DNA from: Cliona cf. orientalis
Taxonomy: Eukaryota > Porifera > Demospongiae > Clionaida > Clionaidae
NCBI GenBank assembly: GCA_963930775.1
Contig: OZ005706.1
Coordinates: 7,122,428-7,186,427 of the forward strand
Length of the DNA: 64,000 nucleotides
Reading direction: 5' to 3'
Part shown: positions 36,795 to 50,230 of the stretch, one piece after another
Position numbering within the stretch: the first letter of the stretch is position 1
Layout of the letters: every line of letters starts with the position of its first letter
Notes under the pieces: generated by a model
The model's database searches: none
Seen by the model: the letters and a program-made list of their open reading frames with translations, nothing else
Told to the model about the DNA's origin: nothing
Made by a program: the position numbers and the translations under genes

Positions 36795-39700
36795 ATGGCT
36801 GAAGGAATCGACGATATTCTCTCAGAGGTTGACGACACACTTTTTAGCAGTGAGTGATAATATCTCGCGTGCCACGCCCACAAATCTGAGGGTGTGATTA
36901 ATATTATTACTGCTCGGTGCGGATGATATTATAAGCTCGGTGCCTGCTGTGCTGATAGCACTTGTATAGGGATTTATAATTTTTCAGGAGAGGGAAATCA
37001 GATGTATTTGAGTGCTTTAATAGTAGGGGAAAGCAAGGGTTTTTGGGGGCCAGGGCCAGGGGGGTGGGGCTGATCCCAATGTCATGTACCATTGAAATGC
37101 ATACCTGTTTATGGATAGATTATTAAACGTCATATACAGTGGAGGATGATTGGAATGTGGTGTTTGAAGAGTGCAGTCCACTAGCATCCAAGTGGCAGCA
37201 GCTCAGTGCCTACCTTGGCCTCAAGCTGTCAATTGTCGATCGCATAAAGAGTGATTTCCCCAACGACAGCCTCAGCTGTTTGAGCAAAGCTCTCAAGGAG
37301 TGGATCAAGATGAACTATGACACAGAGAGATTCGGTAAACCATCATGGAAGACTTTACTTCACGCCATCGCGAAGATTGATAAGCTACTATTCAATAGGC
37401 TGGCAAATGAGCACCCAGGTACAGGTACATGTATAGTACTAGTTATAATATACTACCAGATAATCATTTTATTGCATAAATTATTTGATTGTATCGTCTA
37501 CTGAAGGAACTATGCCGAGTTTATTCATGGTTTAATAGTGATCGAATAGGTCATGCAACGTTTGAATGTACCGGAATCATCTACAATTGGATTCGATTCC
37601 GGTGTCATAAAATTTTGGGGTCCCCATTTTCATTGATTTTGTGGACTCTTCCATGAATTTGGGGACCCCAGCATAATTCACGTTCATAACAGAACTTGAA
37701 GAATCACTGGTTGCCATGTAGCTACTGGGATCAGCAGCGTTCATTATTGTTAGGAGATTCAGAAGTTAGTGGCTGGCTAGAAACGGTATGGCTAACCTGT
37801 ATAAAAGGCTGTACAGTAACTGTGACGATGGAAGTATTGATTTAGCGATTCTTTGGTAAAGGTCATCAGCGCTTTATAATTGCAGGAGACGAAAAGCCAA
37901 TCTACTCTTCAGACATTAATAATATAGAGTGATAATAGTGTTTTATGAAGTTTATGACTGTGCCAGGGTAGCTAGATCTTGTGTATAAAATCTACTCAGA
38001 AGTTGTAACTGCTTGTTGCAGAGTAGCTAGAAGTGGCACTGTGGAGTCATCATTCTGATGATTCAATCTCTAGCATGTAGCTATTAAACTACAACCCTAG
38101 AGCTTGCATGATAGTAGTTGTGCTACAAAATTAGCTAATGGGTACCATGCATGCTGAGTCATGTGCTGTCTAGTCCTCACTGTCAGTCTAGTTAATGTGC
38201 ACTGATGCCTACAAGTGGAGGTCCCCATTTTCATAAGAGGGTTCCCAAAATCCTATGAAAATGGGGACCCAGGAGTCCCTAAAATAATTATTATAAAAAT
38301 ACGTACCCAGGTCCCCACTTTCTATGAAAATGGGGACCCGGGGTCTCCAATTTGGGGGGTCCCTATTTTCACATGACACCGATATCCTAGCCAAGAGTCA
38401 CTCTCATACTCTAGCTCCATGCAGGCTTCTAGTATAATTAAGAGCCTGCATGATACCCCATCAAATCTTGGATCTAGTGTATGTGCTTGGTGGTCAGTGC
38501 TGCTACATAGATACTGTAACACTGCACCCATTCAAGGGCGTTGGTGACCTGTCATCTATTGGTTTTCACAGAATGCTTTTTGTCAGCAAACAGAGGGCCT
38601 GTTAACGTTGTGGCTCCCATTCGATCAGATAAGATTTCTGCCGTATCAACAAATTCCCGGCTTGAATTTGGTTGACAAACTTTCGGGGTTCTGGTGGTAA
38701 GCCGGCCCCATGGCCAATGGATTGTGGGGCCCCCTTGCCTTTGAGTGTTGCAATGTGAGACAAGAGCCCCTTTTGTGGGGATTGCTCTATAGTTGCAAAG
38801 TACAGAGCAAGTGCTGTGAAACAATTATTGCCAAAAATACTTACAGCAGCAACTTACTTGTTTGAGCCGATGTTAGATTCCCTCTCCTGGATTGGCTGGC
38901 TCCCGGCTGCCATTGGTGGGGGAAGGGGGTGCTACTTTTTTGCTGGTCCTTCAGGGCCTCAGCCGGATACCAGCTTGAGTTTGGGGGGGGGGGGGGGGGG
39001 GGGGGTGGGGGTGGTGGAGTTGGTAATTCTGTCCCATCGCCTTCTTCCCATCACGGCGGCCTTTTCTATGGGCTGTTGATGGGGGTTGAAATTGATAGCT
39101 ATTGTTCACTAGAGAACAGAGCAACCTAGGAATAGCACACGAGGGCAAGTACTATAAGACTGCGCATGCATGAATCCCTTGCGTGCACCATACTCCAATT
39201 ATTGGTTTTAATAGCTATACTTTAATTACTCATTACAGATGCTATCAAGTCTATATTGACTGCTGGATCGGGACATGGTGTAGATCTAGCAACAGCCATG
39301 GGATACTTGAAAAAAATAAAAGAAGTCATTAAGGAGAACCAACCACTCAAGGATGAAGGAGCTCCTATCCTCCGTTTTGCAGCAGCATGTGGAAGCTTGG
39401 AACTAGTACAACTCTCCATTACTCGATTAAACTGCGACCCTAATGTTGCTCTACCTGTTGAGTACCAGGGTAAGACTACTGGACTGGGGGGTAGAATTGC
39501 CCTTCATCTTGCTGCCGAAGGAGGACATCTGCAGGTCTTCAAGTATTTAGTGGAACAGTGTAAATGTAATCCATCGCACTCTGACAGTGAGGGAGTAACA
39601 CCGCTGCACATGGCAGCCCAGTGTGGTCATCTTGAGGTAGTGCAGTACCTCACCCTGGAGCAGCGCTGTGACCCACAGTGTACTAACAAGAAAAATAACA

Positions 39701-39870
39701 CTCCTCTTCATGACGCTGCCTCATTTGGCCACCTTCAACTTGTTAGGTTCTTTGTCGAAGAGCTCAACTGTCCTCTTGACGTGGGAGGAGTCCTCAACAT
39801 GACACCACTGGAACTAGCGCGCAACCAAGGTCACCACAGTGTTGAACAGTATTTAGAGTCCAAACTTTAG
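36795..39870 (+). CDS. Short Death / ankyrin protein, unit VI (321 aa)
   Basis: Exons 36795-36849, 37140-37418 and 39239-39870 are in phase and open for 321 codons. The leader MAEGIDDILSEVDDTLFS uses a shifted donor (AGCA|GTGAGT) that still keeps phase 1. The Death domain is at residues 19-111. Ankyrin repeats run from about 130 to 320 (APILRFAAACGSL, IALHLAAEGGH, VTPLHMAAQCGH, NTPLHDAASFGH, MTPLELARNQGH). The unnamed domain is gone: only its first bases remain near 37545-37600, cut by an inverted-repeat element. The ankyrin exon starts mid-family without the DLVDREL head. It is a close paralogue of unit VIII. The Death exon could also be used by a V-VI fusion transcript. Confidence 0.75.
37601..38380. 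mobile_element. Inverted-repeat element with GGTGTCAT termini
   Basis: GGTGTCATAAAATTTTGGGG at the left and CCCTATTTTCACATGACACC at the right are inverted. TGGGGTCCCCATTTTCAT-like blocks recur near both ends (37616 and 38220-38360). No coding region is seen. It sits in what was the unnamed-domain exon of unit VI; because the sequence after it is not the continuation of that exon, a deletion accompanied or followed the insertion. Confidence 0.65.
38381..39238. other. Intron of unit VI, paralogous to 57810-58200
   Basis: Non-coding sequence with a G tract (about 38981-39005), shared with the intron of unit VIII. The last ~100 bases match the intron ends of units IV and VIII. Confidence 0.55.
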
Positions 39871-40189
39871 TGAACTGTATTTTAATTTGATCGTACTAAA
39901 CTTTAGTGAACTATAATTATTTACTACAATAACTAATTAATATTGTGTGTAAGCTTATACTTCTTGAGATTTTGCTGCTATATTGATATTATTATTTTTT
40001 CTGATGATTAATTATTAATTTTGAGACAAAACATGCAACTGTAAAATTAATAATTGCATGCATTAATAATATTTGCACATAATTACATATTATTATTATT
40101 AATAATTGATAGTGCATGTCCATGGTAGCATAATAATAATAATAATAAACTGCAGGATTGACATAATAATACAGAAAGTCAATAAAGTT

Positions 40190-42060
40190 ACAAGACTTAG
40201 TGCTAAACTCGCTCTGAGACTCCTGACATACACAAAGTCCGCAGTAGGGGATCTTCTGGACAGTCTTGGTCAGGGTGCGGGGCTGAGCTCCAACTAGCTG
40301 TCTGGTACAAGCCTCCAGCGTAGCAGCGTGACCGACAAACATCACGTTGCCAGAAGCTGGCCCAGTACCAAAGGAGTGGAAAATATCTGCTGTTGTTCCA
40401 GTTCCAAAAGGTGACAATTCAAGTCAACCCAGTAACTACAGGCCTATATCGCTCTTATCTATTCTTAGTAAGCTTCTGGAAAGACATATGCACAAAATGA
40501 TTTACAAACACTTGGAATCCACTGTCCCGCTAGCCTTACAGCAGTGGGGTTTCCGCCCCAAACGATCTACTGTATCTGCTCTACTTGATGTTACCAATCA
40601 TTGGTTTCAATCTTTGGATAAGGGCAAAGAAATATGTGCGGTTTTTTTCGACCTGCGCAAAGCTTTCGACTCTGTTCCACACCGAATAGCTACTACTACA
40701 GAAAATACGATCAACTGGTATTAATCAACTGGTCTCAAATTGGTTGTTCTCATATTTACACAATAGAAAACAGTACGTTGTGCTTGATGGAAAAGAGTCT
40801 GCACCGGTTCCTGTATTGTCTGGAGTTCCACAGGGATCTGTCCTCGGTCCCCTTTTGTTTTTATTATACATTAACGATGCAACAGATGAGCAGTTAAATT
40901 GCGGAAGTCTCACTACCCTTTATGCTGATGATATGCTTCTACACAGGGAGATCAGCTGCCCAGATGATTATGCTAAGATACAAAGTGATATAAATACCCT
41001 TTCTACCTGGGTCGACAAGAATAATCTAACATTGAATGGAAGCAAATGCAAGTACATGATAATATCTTGACTCGGTGGCAGCTCCTATTCTAACTCTCCA
41101 CAACAAGGCTATTGAAAAAGTATCCTCGTATAAGTATCTAGGTGTCATCATTACAAAATTTAATGACCTATTGTGGTCTGCCCATATTGAACGGATAAGG
41201 AGTAAAGCGAATAAGATCATTGGCCTTATTTACCGTCAGTTTTATAGCTGGTCTTCACAACAAACTCTACTTAGGCTATACACTTCATTAGTAAGGCCGC
41301 ATTTAGAATATGCAACGCAGGTTTGGAACCCGTATTAATTTTGATGAAAGATATCCAAAAATTAGAGAACGTACAGAAGTTCGCACTTAAGGTATGCTGC
41401 AAGCGATGGGACTTAACCTATGCTGAAGCCCTGGAGCAAACGGCACTCCCAGATCTCAAGGCACGCAGGACTCACTTAAATCTATGTTATTTTTATAAGC
41501 TAATTAATGGGTTTTTTGAGTTTCCCAATTCCCCGCTAACTACGGGCCAGTTAAACTACCCTACTCGTAGTGGTAGAACTAATTTGTAGCTACTATCAAC
41601 CTTATGCACATTCTAATTCATTTCTGCACTCCTTTTTTCCCGCAAACTATTTCATTATGGAATTCCTTACCTTTTTCTATTGCTTCTGCTCCTACTTTTA
41701 ATTGTTACAAACGCGTCTATTATTGTCTTATGTTTAGTCTCTATGCTCTGTCATCTTGTCTCTTGTAATTTTTGTTTTGTTTTTGTTTATTTGGTTACAT
41801 GTTTATATGATAGTGTATAGCTATTGCACTTATACATGTACCCCATGCTAATGCATAAAGATATTATAGAGAAAAAAAAATCGTCTTCAGAATCACCCGG
41901 GTGATGTTAAACATTCAACATTCTCTTGTAGAATTCCACATTGAAGTGCGTCTCACTCGGTTTGAGGTCTTGGAGAACCGCCCTTCATCGTGGACCAAAG
42001 TTTTAAATAAGAGATGGAGAGTTCAAGACTGACGGGACACCTAGCAGCTAAACATCAAGA
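40190..42060 (-). pseudogene. UBASH3/TULA-type phosphatase exon, split by a retrotransposon (copy 1)
   Basis: On the - strand 40346-40240 reads NVMFVGHAATLEACTRQL followed by VQKIPYCGLCVC. This matches the second half of the histidine-phosphatase domain of UBASH3/TULA proteins (VAHASSLEACT ... RKIPYLGFC); the histidine is the family's catalytic residue. The preceding part of the exon, THFNVEFYKRMLN, lies at about 41900-41980, beyond a 1.5-kb retrotransposon. A 7-base duplication-type frameshift just after it is shared with copy 2. It is a fragment: there is no UBA or SH3 region and the remainder of the catalytic domain is missing. It lies between units VI and VII. Confidence 0.7.
40347..41880 (+). 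mobile_element. 5'-truncated non-LTR retrotransposon (reverse transcriptase)
   Basis: The frames 40347-40724, 40744-41070, 41075-41338 and 41323-41589, separated by frameshifts, read as one reverse transcriptase. Motifs are WKISAVVPVPK, NYRPISLLS, FFDLRKAFDSVPH, GVPQGSVLGPLLFLLYIND, the catalytic LYADDMLL and the YKYLGVIIT thumb. The 3' end is TAATGCATAAAGATATTATA plus an A run. It is most like CR1/L2/Jockey-type elements. It interrupts the TULA fragment; copy 2 at 60300-60600 is the empty site. It is inactive because of the frameshifts and truncation. Confidence 0.85.
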
Positions 42061-42514
42061 TGAACTTTACGAGCCCCACCTACTTTAGGCGCGCGAGCTA
42101 GGGGCGAGTCCACAAATTGAGCCACTCCCACTGTAGGTTTACTGAGCTTCGTAATATCATCGTTCACTAGAATATCGAGATTTTTTCTTGCCAGCGAAGC
42201 AAGTCAGTGAATTTCGTGTCTCTGTAATCTGCGCAATCCACGTCTCAGTGAAGTCCTTTCGCGTTCACCTCCGCTTAGATTGTCACATACTTTTATCATT
42301 TCACGCCAAGTAAGTCAGTATTAAAGATCTGTACGTTCGCCGCGGTGGAATGGAGAGATATTAAAGCACCCACCATTTTTGCTTTTCCTAGAGTTGTTGA
42401 TCTGCTGGTGTCGTCCAGGCTCCGCCCAACCTTCTCCCTGGCCAATCAGATTGTCGTCAGATCAGCCACGCCCTCCTATTTTCACTTTTGATCAACAATA
42501 ATTAATATCAGCTG
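41881..42514. other. TULA remnant and 5' region of unit VII
   Basis: The upstream TULA part lies at 41881-42060. Then comes the conserved block TTACGAGCCCCACCTACTTT (42067) and about 430 bases nearly identical to 60660-61091 before unit IX. This is the likely promoter and 5' UTR of the 2A-leader genes. Confidence 0.55.
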
Positions 42515-45500
42515 ATGAGTGATTTGTGTGTTGTGTGGTGGGCGTGGTTTGGGTCACTCCTGCTCGGAGCGTCCTGGTTGGTTGTTGCCCTGCGTCTCAT
42601 CATGTCTGGAGATGTTGAGCTCAACCCTGGACCTATCGACCAAGGTTGGTCTCTCAGCAATGCCTGCCATCACTGCCGTTCATTAATGATATTCATGATA
42701 TTATTTTTATAGAAGATCAAGAGATTCTCTCTAAAGTGGATGACACAACTTTGGGTATGTAACTGTGTGATGATATTAATTTTACCCCGTGCACGTGCGC
42801 AAGGGGTAAAGTATATAATAGATTTTGTATGTGTCTGTTATCATGTATCAGCACAAAAATCGCCAGATCTGGAGATCTAGGCATCTGAGCGACTAGTAAG
42901 TACAATGTATCCATCAATATCATCGAAAAACCGGCCTCAGTATGTGCTTTGAATTATTTGGTACGACCCACAAGCATCACAAATACTTAGTTTTATTGGC
43001 CATGCCTATGGACACTACCACTATGTACTTTCTGCTCATGCACACAACCTGGCACAATATGTAGGTAAAGATCATCAATAGGCTGCTGGCATGATCTCTG
43101 ACATCGACGCTGCAGCGCACGGGATATGTGCTCTATAGAGCTCTAGTTTTCATGCATGATTTTACATAGATACACTGTAAACGTGGAAATTTTTCCTGGG
43201 AGAAAAATTGATTTTCACCACCTTGCCCTCTATTAATTTTTTATTTGAGGTACATGTAGCTGGGCTTTGAAATTTCCACGTACAGTAGTAATAATTGGGG
43301 CAAGCCTGAGCAAGCCCCACACTAATCAGTACTACGAGAAAACCGCTGTACTTGTGTATGTATGTACATGTATGTATGTATGTAGCGATACGTCAAACAC
43401 GTGCTCGCTAGCGCATAGCGCATGCACATAATTATCGCGGTAAAGATCGTCAACGTTGGCTGCGTTTTAACTCTAAATATAGCTCACCAAAAGATGCAGC
43501 TTGCATCCATTCGATCGAGTAGACTGCTAGAAAACAAGAAATGGTAAGGCATCAGTACAAGTATCTACAGCAAAATTGAAGGCTAGGCCTACAGTCTGGG
43601 TACAAGAACTACGTTATGATCTAATTTCAGTAGCTAGCTAGCTGTACAATTCTGTAACCACTGTGATACAGCCTGTGTATGTAGTAGTCCAGTGGCAAAA
43701 CTCCTGACGTACTGAGGATGAATCATGCATGGTGTGCAACTGTTATTTATAGCGTAAAATACCGATTATCGGCATGTATCAATTATCGGCACCCGCATTT
43801 ACGGCAAATTTTACGGGAAATTACAGATCCGTTTACGGTCCTGGAACAAAAACTCGCGCTATCTCTCGAAGGGAAGTAAACAGGATGTTTTAAGGCCAAC
43901 AGTCGTTATGTAGGCGTGGCAACGGACCCATAGAGCCCAAGAAAGTGACCTTCGACCCCCAGTTCGCTAGCTGAATTTTTGGGATCGAGTTTTTAGCTAT
44001 TTTGTTGTCTGGTAGTCTCCACTGAGTCTTAAAGTGGCTGTTAATGAGTTCTATAGCTTCAGGCTATTGCCAGGAGCTAGAGTTTAGCCTACAAAGTGTC
44101 AGACAAACGCCGATCATATCTAAGAGAAAATTTTGTGTATTTTTGGATATAATTTCAGCTATTATGTAGCGAGTGGAAAGATTCGCTCTCTTTAAATGCT
44201 ACTGTTAGTGGAGCACATCGAAAGGAACCTGTGGAATTTTCTTCAGAATTTTCCAAGTAAGTATAGTAATTGTGGAGATATACGAAAGCTCGCTGGTGCC
44301 GATAATTGAGTATAGGCAGTACTATGGGGTGCCGATATCTGATTTTTTGATACCTTGGCTATACTGCCCATAGTTCCGTGAAGAACTGTATCTATAGCCT
44401 TGGATTTGAGATGTAGTATATTGAGTAAAAAAGCTATCCTTTGGTGCAAGAACCATCATCATAGGTTGTTCTGCTGGTAAGTTATGCGCGGGACAAATAT
44501 AGGTGCCGATAATTAGTATTTTACGCTACTCCTTATCCCTTGGTCTTTGTAGTGACAATAGACTGAATCAGCTGAGCAACAGATAGCTGCTTGTACTGTA
44601 GGTATTTAATATGGATTGAAGGTAGTACAGGGGGCACCCCAATCCTCCCCCTCTACTATTAAAATCTAGGAGCAAAGGCTCACCCCCTCAATGATTTATA
44701 CGTACAATGTACATGTACTTCACCCTAGTATTTTGGTGTAAGCTGTGATAGTGATGAATACTCACACTGATATTAAATTTTATTTTTTTTCTTCCCAGAG
44801 GAGGATGACTGGAACATAGTGATTGATGAGTGCAGCTCAGTGGCTGCTAAGTGGGAGCAGGTCAGTGGGTTCCTTGGACTCCATCTCTCCCTCATCGACA
44901 CCATCAAACAGAACCGCCCTGGAGACAACGTTGGCTGTTGGAATGATGCCCTCAAGAACTGGATCAAACACAACTACAACACAAGCAAGTTCCATGAGCC
45001 GTCGTGGAGGTCTCTGCTCAATGCCATTGCTAGGGTCGACAGGGCACTCTTCAAGAAATTAGTTGCTGAGCACCAAAGTAAGCATAAACTGAGTTCGATT
45101 TTTAGAATATTTTTGAAGAGAGAAATTTTCATTTCTATCTGTTGCAGTGAGTGTAAGTGTTGAAGTGGATCATGTGGAGAGAGACACAGAGAGTTTGAAG
45201 GTGTCAACAAATGATATCCAAGAGTCTAAAGGTAACAGCATTAACTCAGCGAATACTTTCATCAATATGTACGTCCATTTTACAGATAGTGGTAATGCTA
45301 CAAAGTCGTCTGATGCTGGTACACAGCCTGCCGACAGTGGAAGGGCTACAGTGGAACACCAAGGTGTGTATTGTGCTTAAGAATTCTTACAAGCTAACTG
45401 TATTACATGTGCATGAATCTAAAGGCTTGTATGTCCTGCCCAATCTACTATTTTATCATCTTTGTGTTTTATCCTCTAAGGACCAGTTGCTGAATCAGAT

Positions 45501-48500
45501 CCAGCAGTACCCATCGTATCTCTTCAACAGAAGGAGCAGCTTCGTGAAAGACTATGCTTCGAGTCTGAGCAAATAATATATAAATTTCAGAAATTATTCA
45601 CGTCCACGAAAAAGTCACTACGAGAGGAAAAAATTCCTGTTGATGAGCTAATTGGTCATTTGGAGTGCTTGGGCTACATCAAACCAACGTTCACTGACTC
45701 TGGCCTTCCATCTTTACGCCACCAGCTACCAGGACTAGCTGATGCTAAGACTGTCGATGCTGTCATGTCCGTTGTCAAGGACTACTGTTCATTCTTCAAC
45801 TACCACATGGTGGAGCACATCATTGATGAATTAGGGACGAAGCAAGACAAGGAGAACATGGCCAGCTACAAAGAGGACTTCACCAGATATGCCGAGTGCT
45901 GCATTACACAGTGTCCTTCAGTGGTTGGAAAAATGAGTGAAGAGGGGTGCGCTAACTTATTCGTGACACTGGATGATTCGTTCGATAATTGCGCCGTCAG
46001 TCACCTCAATGTATTCATTGGCAACTTGCGGAAGATCTTGAAGATTCCTTCTGATGTGGCGCTCAGGCTGTGTCGCGTTAATCTCGGAAGCATCAAGCTG
46101 ATCTTTCAAATTCCTCTTTCTGTCCAGCAAGCCATCTTTCCTCTCTCCAGTGAGCAGGAAGCGGAGTTATCCAGTCTAGGTGTTGTACAGCTCTCCTGTG
46201 GGGACTACCCGTTCACTCCACAACAGACTGAGGTAAAGTTAACAGACTCTAGTGGATGGATTTGTTGAGTAGCTCCATTTTCTGTGTTTCCAGGAAGTGG
46301 TAGAGGAGCCAGTGACTGATGGAGACTCAGACCACACTGATAGTGGGGCAACTGTTGACAGCAAAAACACATGTGAGTTAGCAGTTATGGTGTAATTTTC
46401 TTGTACTCTGCATCGTCCATGTTTTTCAATGCTACATGCGGTTTTGAAGATATGGGAATGGGGCTGGGAACGATAGGCGCTGATCCAGAAATTTGCATGG
46501 AAGGTGGCTGATGGGGTGGCTACTCATAGTAAACTATACTGGTGCAAGGGGGGGGGTGGCTGATTGATAATGGTGGACGTCTCCAACACTATTACTTGTG
46601 TTGCATAAAAGTGAAGGGAAAGCCTATCTACCCCTGGCCCTGGATCAGTGCCTGGACCAGCCTTCATTTTGATTCCATAAACATGTACATGCACAGGTAT
46701 GGCACTAGATGTACAAGCCATTTTTTGTGAGCATACCCTTAACAATGGTGCACCCCTCTCTCTCTCTCAAATTAGGCAATGATAAACATCTTATCATCCT
46801 AAATTGGAGTGAGCCTGAGTGAGCCTAAATGATGCATCCATACATCCAGCGTACGATACATGTACGGTGGTACAATCATCAAAGTACATAGCTTAGTGTG
46901 GCTCTACGGATATTATTACCCGTGCGCATGCGTAAGGGGGTAAAGTATCGGTCATGTCGTCGTTGTTGTCGTTAGCATAAAAATCGCCATACCTTGAGAT
47001 ATAGGTGTCTAAGTGTCTCGTAAGCACAATGAATCAATTGAATTTGGCGAAATACTGGCTTCGGTGTGCATCAAATTGAGGGATACAGTCCATGAGCATC
47101 ACAAATAGTGCCTTTTTGTTGGCCACCGTAGCCACGCCTATCAACAGTGCCCATCAATGCATATGCATACCAATAATTATTGTGATTTCTGCTCATGCGC
47201 ACAACTATATGTAAGTGGCCAAGCCTATGACTGGTAAAGATCGTCAATGTTGTAAATAATGCTCGTGATGTCTCTAGTGACTGAAATCCAAAGCCCTATG
47301 GAACCAATCATAATGTAAGATAGCTATACTACTACAGGTAGAAATTCATATCTTCCTATAGTCTGGGCTAGGTCTGGGTGCAAAGAGTGCTTTTTCAAGT
47401 GTCACTAGTACAGCTAAGCAGCATTTCCGTTATTTGTCTGAAGTTCACACAACTATAGCCATGTACCGAAAGTAAATCTATAGACTGCGCAATGTGCACG
47501 CGGGGTATGTGCTCTACAGAGCTCTAGTATTGCAAAATAATCTGCTGCATATTCAAATGCCCCATACCACTCTAATTCTTTTCGTGAGCTGTATACTGGA
47601 TTTTGTGGGTGAGCATGTCTGAGAAACTAAATTTTGCTCTGCCTATTCAATTTGGAGCTCAAATCTGCACTAGTACTCAGCTGATGGTCTATGACAGTTT
47701 TTTTTTCACATCTGCTGTCGTAGTCGCTCAGGCTAACCCCACTACAGGCCCTGCATGGTACTAGTCTATATTTTGTGTGGCTATAGGTGATACTGAGTTG
47801 TCATCGATGGCTGCTGGATTGGCTGTGGGCAAACCTGGGGATACTGCCTCCATCAGTGCTGACTCAGCACTAGGGAGGAGCAGTGTTATCACTGGCACTA
47901 CAGCCAGAGTGACACAGTTCAGTGAGGTGAGTCAGATCACTGACTGCTACTGGTCTGGGCTGTTCTAATGTCCCATATTCCATTCCCAGGATCTGGTGGG
48001 CAGAGAATTAGGTGATCTTGAAATAGGAATGGGATATGGTGAAGTTGGTGCATCAGCTGTGGATGAACTGTATCGAGCATCAGGCAGGGGAGACTTGAAG
48101 AAAGTAAAAGAGCTCGTTGAGTTGAACAAGCTTGATCCACTACAGAAAGGTCCGCTTGGAATGACTGCTCTTCACAACTCAGCTCTGTTTGGACAGCTAC
48201 ATGTGCTAAGGTATTTCATCGAAGAGAGGGGATGTAGTCCAGCAAGTCAAGACAATCGAACATGGACACCTCTTCATTATGCTGCTCTCGGTAAATATCT
48301 TGATATAGTGCGCTATCTGATTGCTGAGCAACAGATGGATCCACTGTGTTGTGCTGACGATGGTGATACTCCACTACATGTAGCTTCTCGGGGTGGGGAC
48401 ATTAATGTAGTGAAATATCTAGTGAATGAACTAAGCAAGTATCTTCCGCTCAAGGAAATAGTCACTAGTGGAGGCAAAAATGGAACAGCTCCTATCGACT

Positions 48501-49006
48501 ACGCAGCTGGGAATGGAAATTTAGAAATAGTGAAATTCTTCATCGATGACTTAAAGTGTGATCCAAATAATATCGCTCGACCTGTTGAGTACCAGGGTGT
48601 GACTACTAGATTTGGAGGTAGAATTGCCCTTCATTCTGCTGCCCAAGAAGGACAACTGCACATCGTCAAATATTTAGTAGAACAGTGTAACTGTAATCCA
48701 TCGCACTTGGACAGTGAGAGAGTAACACCGCTGCACCTCGCAACACAACACGGTCATCTTGAGGTAGTGCAGTACCTCACCTTGGAGCAGCACTGTGACC
48801 CACTGTGTGCGCCGAAGAATCATAACACTCCTCTTCATTCTGCTGCCTACAGTGGCCACCTTCAACTTGTTAAGTTCTTTATTGAAGAGCTCCACTGTCC
48901 TCCTGACGTTAAAGGAGCGCTCAACCTGACACCACTGGACTTGGCAGGTTGCCGAGATCACCACCATGTTGTACAATATTTAGAGTCGATTCGTCCTAAA
49001 CTTTAG
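42515..49006 (+). CDS. 2A-leader Death / unnamed domain / ankyrin protein, unit VII, intact (866 aa)
   Basis: Nine exons: 42515-42644, 42713-42754, 44799-45077, 45148-45231, 45286-45363, 45481-46232, 46294-46372, 47787-47926 and 47990-49006. All are GT-AG and in phase, giving 866 codons. Residues 1-30 form a tryptophan-rich hydrophobic leader (VVWWAWFGSLLLGASWLVVA) and residues 33-40 are DVELNPGP. Skipping would release a 43-residue-scale leader end and a product starting PIDQEDQEILSKVDDTT. The Death domain is at about 58-151, with two acidic/serine linkers at 151-205. The unnamed domain is at about 215-455, the linker module at 482-528, and nine ankyrin repeats at about 545-860. Intron 2 (2.0 kb) and intron 7 (1.4 kb) are full of repeats. 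Unit II is the nearest relative in the unnamed domain. Confidence 0.88.
42581..42634 (+). other. 2A-type ribosome-skipping signal of unit VII
   Basis: Residues 31-40 read SGDVELNPGP after VALRLIM. All invariant positions of the D[VI]ExNPGP motif are present. The hydrophobic leader before it is only about 30 residues, much shorter than that of unit II. Confidence 0.88.
42780..43160. repeat. ACCCCGTGC inverted-repeat family, copy in unit VII intron 2
   Basis: The copy begins TACCCCGTGCACGTGCGC and ends near GCACGGGATATGTGCTCTAT. Other copies are 46915-47535, 61360-61725 and a right-end piece at 36068-36090. The ends are weakly inverted. There is no coding region. Confidence 0.6.
43161..44798. 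other. Rest of unit VII intron 2
   Basis: The segment includes a GGGGCAAGCCTGAGCAAGCC motif (43300), a TATG run and other sequence paralogous to 62505-63400. The MITE at 62892-63199 is absent here (empty site near 43713). No exon between 42754 and 44799 is supported. Confidence 0.5.
46373..47786. other. Unit VII intron 7 with ACCCCGTGC-family repeat
   Basis: A copy of the ACCCCGTGC family at 46915-47535 makes up nearly half. The remainder resembles the equivalent intron of unit II (11160-11929). The MITE of unit II at 11378-11676 has no counterpart here. No exon is seen. Confidence 0.5.
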
Positions 49007-49727
49007 TGAATTGTATTAATTATTCAATTTTTGTGCATAAATAATGTACAATACTATAATAATATTATTATGTGTACATCTTTAGCTGCTATTAATTGTT
49101 TATTTTCTAATGGTTAATTTTGGGACAAAACATGCAACCACAAGTTATAACTGTTATACTATAGCTAATTATAATAATATATTATTACAAATCTTGTGCA
49201 TCAATTTTGGCTGTGTATGAACCCTTGACCACATCCCCAGTGGCTGTATAATTCTAATGGTGCATGTGGTAAAGGTCGTCAATACACACATCGATGCCAG
49301 GGCCTCAATCGTAGAGATGGAGTCTAAGATCAACTTTCGACTTCGAGTTTCGATGCTTCTATCAAAGGAGATGAACTCGACAGCACAGTACAGCTTCCGA
49401 ACTTCAGATCGGTCGTGGCATGACGCGTGCTATAAATAGCGCAAGGCTAGCTTTATTTATCCACAGGATTACGTCAGCCAAGAGAACGCGTGAAGTTCGG
49501 CCGGCATTACTTGTCGGAGAAAGTAGCACTCAGCTTTTAATGTATTCGCTGGATATGTATGTAAGTTGATATATGATTCTGTGGATTTTCAGGTCTCAGA
49601 AGTGTTCTGTAAAGGCTCTGAATTTTAGCGCTATGACGACATAGGTTACATCATAATTACATCATAATTACCTAATAACCGCAAAAAAGTAAGTTTATAC
49701 TGGGGATGTAATGAAAAACTTAGAGAC
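49007..49727. other. Spacer after unit VII
   Basis: AT-rich 3' flank, then 49250-49680, which is paralogous to 59270-60130 after unit VIII. The small open frames in this part differ between the copies, so no gene is claimed. Confidence 0.5.
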
Positions 49728-50148
49728 TACGTCCAGAGTCCCTCATGAATACGCCGCCACAAATTCGAACTAGGACACATCGACAAACTGCGCATGCTCC
49801 GAATACGCGTACAATATTGGGGCGCGCGGCTTGAGCCGGTTGACCTTCACCTGCCATGTGCTCGACTGAACAGGGAAATCCCCCTGCCCTGAAAGCGAGC
49901 TCGCTAGAGAAAGCGAACTGAGAGAAACGCCATAAGGATATCATCAGGTAGTCCACGATCTCTTCTACGCTAGGTTCGAATTCTGGGTCCCAACAACCTT
50001 TCATGCGCGCTAAACATTTTGAAACAGTTTCACAGCAATTACATCATAAGTTTCATCATAGGTTTCATCATCATTTCATCATCATTTCATCATAATTTCA
50101 TCATAGCGAGAGCCGAATTCTTTGTTTCTAATTGGGACTCTGGACGTA
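49728..50148. mobile_element. 421-bp MITE with TACGTCCAGAGTCCC termini
   Basis: TACGTCCAGAGTCCC at the left and GGGACTCTGGACGTA at the right are exact inverted copies. The inside has a TTTCATCAT repeat and GC-rich parts; open frames are unrecognised. The paralogous spacer after unit VIII lacks it. Confidence 0.75.
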
Positions 50149-50230
50149 ATTAATTGACATAATAATATTATTGTTCGAGTTGCATTCCACAATATTCTGG
50201 TACTGGATATATTATTATACATGATGCTGT